Below are positions 61,780 to 64,000 of a stretch of 64,000 nt of DNA, in pieces. The stretch covers positions 868,001 to 932,000 of the forward strand of contig NZ_AP018207.1 of the NCBI RefSeq assembly GCF_002367995.1, written 5' to 3'. A program made the translations under genes and the position numbers. Position 1 is the stretch's first letter. Each line of letters begins with the position of its first letter. Source of the stretch: Calothrix brevissima NIES-22. GTDB lineage: Bacteria; Cyanobacteriota; Cyanobacteriia; Cyanobacteriales; Nostocaceae. Below the pieces are notes generated by a model. It saw nothing but the letters and a program-made list of their open reading frames with translations, searched no databases and was not told where the DNA came from.

Positions 61780-62619
61780 TTACTTCTGCTCTGCTGGTAA
61801 AATTAGGTTTTGTACCCAAGCCATTAATTTATCGAGGAGTAAACCAACTACACCGATATAAACTAGAGCTAAAATAACTTCGCTGACGTTGTTATTTTGA
61901 TAAGCATCCCAGATAAAGAAGCCAATACCGACAATACCGGACATAACGATTTCTGCCGCGATAATCGCTAACCAAGCCAAACCAATTGCAATTCTTAAAC
62001 CTGTGAAAATATAGGGTAATGCAGCAGGAATTAAGATATTGGTGAAGTAATCTTTGCGGCTTAATTGCAGTACTTTGGCAACGTTGTTGTAATCTTGAGG
62101 AATTTGAGTTACGCCCACAGCAGTGTTAATTAATATCGGCCAAATTGCGGTGATGAAAATTACGAATAAAGCTGCTGGTTCGTTTTGGCGTAAAGCTGCT
62201 AAGGAAATGGGAACCCAAGCTAGAGGTGGTACAGTCCGTAATAATTGGAAGATGGGGTCTAATGCTTTAGACATTGTTTTATTTACCCCAATCAAAATAC
62301 CCAATGCAATACCAACAATTGCTGATAGGGTATAGCTAATTGCTACCCGTTGGAGACTTGCCCAAATCTGCCAAAAAAGACCTTTATCTGTACCACCTTT
62401 GTCATAAAAGGGATACAAAATCAATATCCAAGTGTCTGTAATTACTTGAATTGGCCCTGGTAATGTAGCGCCTGGAGTTAAAGCAAATAGTTGCCACACA
62501 GCCAGGAATATCAGAATTGCGATCGCAGGTGGTACAAAATCGGGAAATTGTTTTTGCAGCCGGGATATAAAACTATTATCAAACTTAGGGTTTGCTGGGC
62601 GTTTTTGAGCAATTGTCAT
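61780..62619 (-). CDS. nrtB: Nitrate/nitrite ABC transporter permease NrtB
   Basis: 279 aa with about six transmembrane helices. The EAA-type coupling segment (YNNVAKVLQLSRKDYFTNILIPAALPYIFTGLRIAIGLAW) and the LRTVPPLAWVPISLAAL helix are those of the NrtB/SsuC/TauC permease family. It forms the membrane channel and contacts NrtC/D. It lies between nrtA and nrtC. Confidence 0.93.
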   Translation of the reverse strand: MTIAQKRPANPKFDNSFISRLQKQFPDFVPPAIAILIFLAVWQLFALTPGATLPGPIQVITDTWILILYPFYDKGGTDKGLFWQIWASLQRVAISYTLSAIVGIALGILIGVNKTMSKALDPIFQLLRTVPPLAWVPISLAALRQNEPAALFVIFITAIWPILINTAVGVTQIPQDYNNVAKVLQLSRKDYFTNILIPAALPYIFTGLRIAIGLAWLAIIAAEIVMSGIVGIGFFIWDAYQNNNVSEVILALVYIGVVGLLLDKLMAWVQNLILPAEQK

Positions 62620-62644
62620 AAACTCTGATCTCCTCAGATTATTG

Positions 62645-62777
62645 GTACTTGGTCTTGGTAGCTGGTATATGGTATTTGGTCTTTGCTATTGATTATTTGT
62701 CATCTGTCATTGGTCATTTGGCATTAGTGATGGGAATAAATAACTTTAGCCAATGACCTTTGACTATTGACTTTTGA
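62645..62777. repeat. Degenerate heptamer repeats between nrtA and nrtB
   Basis: Imperfect TTGGTAC, TCATTGG and TGACTAT-type units (about 62645-62780) in the 158-bp gap. Confidence 0.6.
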
Positions 62778-64000
62778 CTAAACACTGACCTTTTTAATCT
62801 TCAGACTCTTGAGGTATTCTTCTGGGTTTTCGGGGTCAAATTTAGTGCCATCGAAAAACTCTTCTACGCCACGAGATGTATTTGTGGGAATATCAGCCGC
62901 CGCAATGCCTAATTCTTTCGCAGCTTCTTTCCAAATATCTTCCCGGTTAACTTTATTAATTAACTCTTTGGCTTTAGCCGCATTATTGGCGATGTAATCT
63001 TTGGGTAAGAATCCCCAGCGCACGTTTTCTGTAATGAACCATAAATCGTGGCTCTTGTAGGGATAAGAAACGTTACCTTTTTCATCTTTCCAGTAGTAAG
63101 CTGCCATTGATTTATCATCAATTTTGCGACCATCACCCATATCATATTTACCTTGATAGGGATCTGAGAGAATGTCTGCTGAGGGAAGGTTAAAGTAATT
63201 ACGTCCGGCGAGAATTTGCGCAGCTTCTTTGCGGTTATCAAAGTTATCTAACCACTGTTGCGCTTCCATGATGCCTTTGAGTATGGCTTTGGTGGCTTTA
63301 GGATGTTTGTCAACCCAATCAGCTCTCATCGCCACATATTCTTCAGGATGATTCTTCCAAATCTCTGCGGTTAATGCGGCCACATAACCGATTTTGTCTG
63401 TGACAATGCGGTAAGGCCAAGGGTCACCAGTACTGAAAGCATCCATTGTGCCGGTCTTCATGTTAGCTACGGTTTGCGCCGCAGGTACGGTGAGCAATTT
63501 CACATCTGCATCTGGATCTATCCCACCAGCTGCTAACCAGTAGCGAATCCACAAATCTTGGTTAACGTGGGGGAAGGTGAAGGCGGCGGTGAAGGGAGTA
63601 GAAGATTTAAGTTCTGCAAATAAGGACTTAGCACTAGCTAACTGTAAACTAATACCTTTACCTTGGTGCTTGTTTGCGATCGCAATTCCATTCCCATGTG
63701 TAATTAATTGACACAATATATACATGGGAATTTTTTGATTACCCTTGGTAATTAAACCTTCTGTAATTAAATGAGGCATTGGCATTTGCCATTGGCCGCC
63801 ATCAATCCCACCACCAGCAGAACCAATTTCTAAGTTATCCCGTGCTGCACCCCAAGAGGCTTGTTTGGCAAGTTCTACATTGATACCGTGCTTCGTAAAT
63901 AAGCCTTTTTCTTTGGCAATAATTAGTGGTGCTGCTTCCACAATGGGGATATATCCCAACTTAACTGTCGCGATTTCTGGCTTTTGTTCTGCGCTAACAT
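62778..64000 (-). CDS. nrtA: Nitrate/nitrite-binding protein NrtA (5' end outside window)
   Basis: At least 406 codons are visible; the frame runs off the right edge ([33 protein letters not shown]), so the first residues, including the lipoprotein signal peptide, are outside. NrtA is the membrane-anchored solute receptor that captures nitrate and nitrite and hands it to NrtB. The NMT1/NrtA fold is recognised by [65 protein letters not shown] and AQWLD... segments. The promoter (probably NtcA-controlled) is upstream of the window. Confidence 0.93.
   Translation of the reverse strand, partial: VSAEQKPEIATVKLGYIPIVEAAPLIIAKEKGLFTKHGINVELAKQASWGAARDNLEIGSAGGGIDGGQWQMPMPHLITEGLITKGNQKIPMYILCQLITHGNGIAIANKHQGKGISLQLASAKSLFAELKSSTPFTAAFTFPHVNQDLWIRYWLAAGGIDPDADVKLLTVPAAQTVANMKTGTMDAFSTGDPWPYRIVTDKIGYVAALTAEIWKNHPEEYVAMRADWVDKHPKATKAILKGIMEAQQWLDNFDNRKEAAQILAGRNYFNLPSADILSDPYQGKYDMGDGRKIDDKSMAAYYWKDEKGNVSYPYKSHDLWFITENVRWGFLPKDYIANNAAKAKELINKVNREDIWKEAAKELGIAAADIPTNTSRGVEEFFDGTKFDPENPEEYLKSLKIKKVSV

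Overview
The window comes from a filamentous, probably heterocyst-forming cyanobacterium (Nostocales). The evidence is the density of HIP1 palindromes (GCGATCGC), a psb30 (ycf12) photosystem II gene, an nrtABCD nitrate/nitrite ABC transporter operon, a CyaB1-type adenylate cyclase, an exported filamentous-haemagglutinin-like protein, kinase-WD40 and TPR-CHAT proteins, and many heptanucleotide tandem repeats typical of Nostoc/Anabaena/Calothrix-like genomes. The species cannot be named from sequence alone.

Layout. 1-1.8 kb: 3' end of recJ, the 40-codon psb30 gene, and a cysteine-cluster (YkgJ-like) gene. 1.86-7.51 kb: a compact Tn7-like transposon (tnsA-tnsB fusion, tnsC, tniQ) with recognisable terminal inverted repeats and internal binding-site-like repeats, no cargo gene and no CRISPR-Cas. 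7.6-9 kb: two adjacent half-size GDT1-family cation transporters and a DUF4149-like membrane protein. 9.3-30.3 kb: a minus-strand surface-polysaccharide cluster with glycosyltransferases of several folds, methyltransferases, two WcaF-like acetyltransferases, a polymerase/ligase-like membrane protein, a flippase and a GDP-mannose dehydratase, plus YdcF and Uma2 proteins at its downstream end. 30.3-32.1 kb: a 1.8-kb A+T-rich gap. 32.1-34.3 kb: a Wzc-like chain-length tyrosine kinase on the plus strand that probably acts with the polysaccharide cluster.

34.4-47 kb holds single genes: a DUF2808 exported protein, cyaB1, an unannotated 59-aa Pro/Thr/Glu-repeat peptide, a two-partner-secretion exoprotein, a Rieske protein, a Ser/Thr kinase with TPR and WD40 repeats, an ExoD-like protein, a lipid kinase and a DUF2459 protein. 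47.2-58.1 kb is an array of four paralogous exported TPR-CHAT proteins (putative caspase-like peptidases), all in one direction. Each is preceded, exactly 4 bp before its ATG, by related 26-nt dyad sequences. 58.4-64 kb is the nrtD-nrtC-nrtB-nrtA operon (minus strand, nrtA cut by the window edge), with a 21-bp minisatellite between nrtC and nrtD.

The most unusual parts are (i) the cargo-free Tn7-like element, with an 8-bp flanking repeat and a second, orphan family of repeats beside its right end, and (ii) the four-gene TPR-CHAT array with its shared leader hairpin. Functions are inferred from remembered family motifs; no database search was run.
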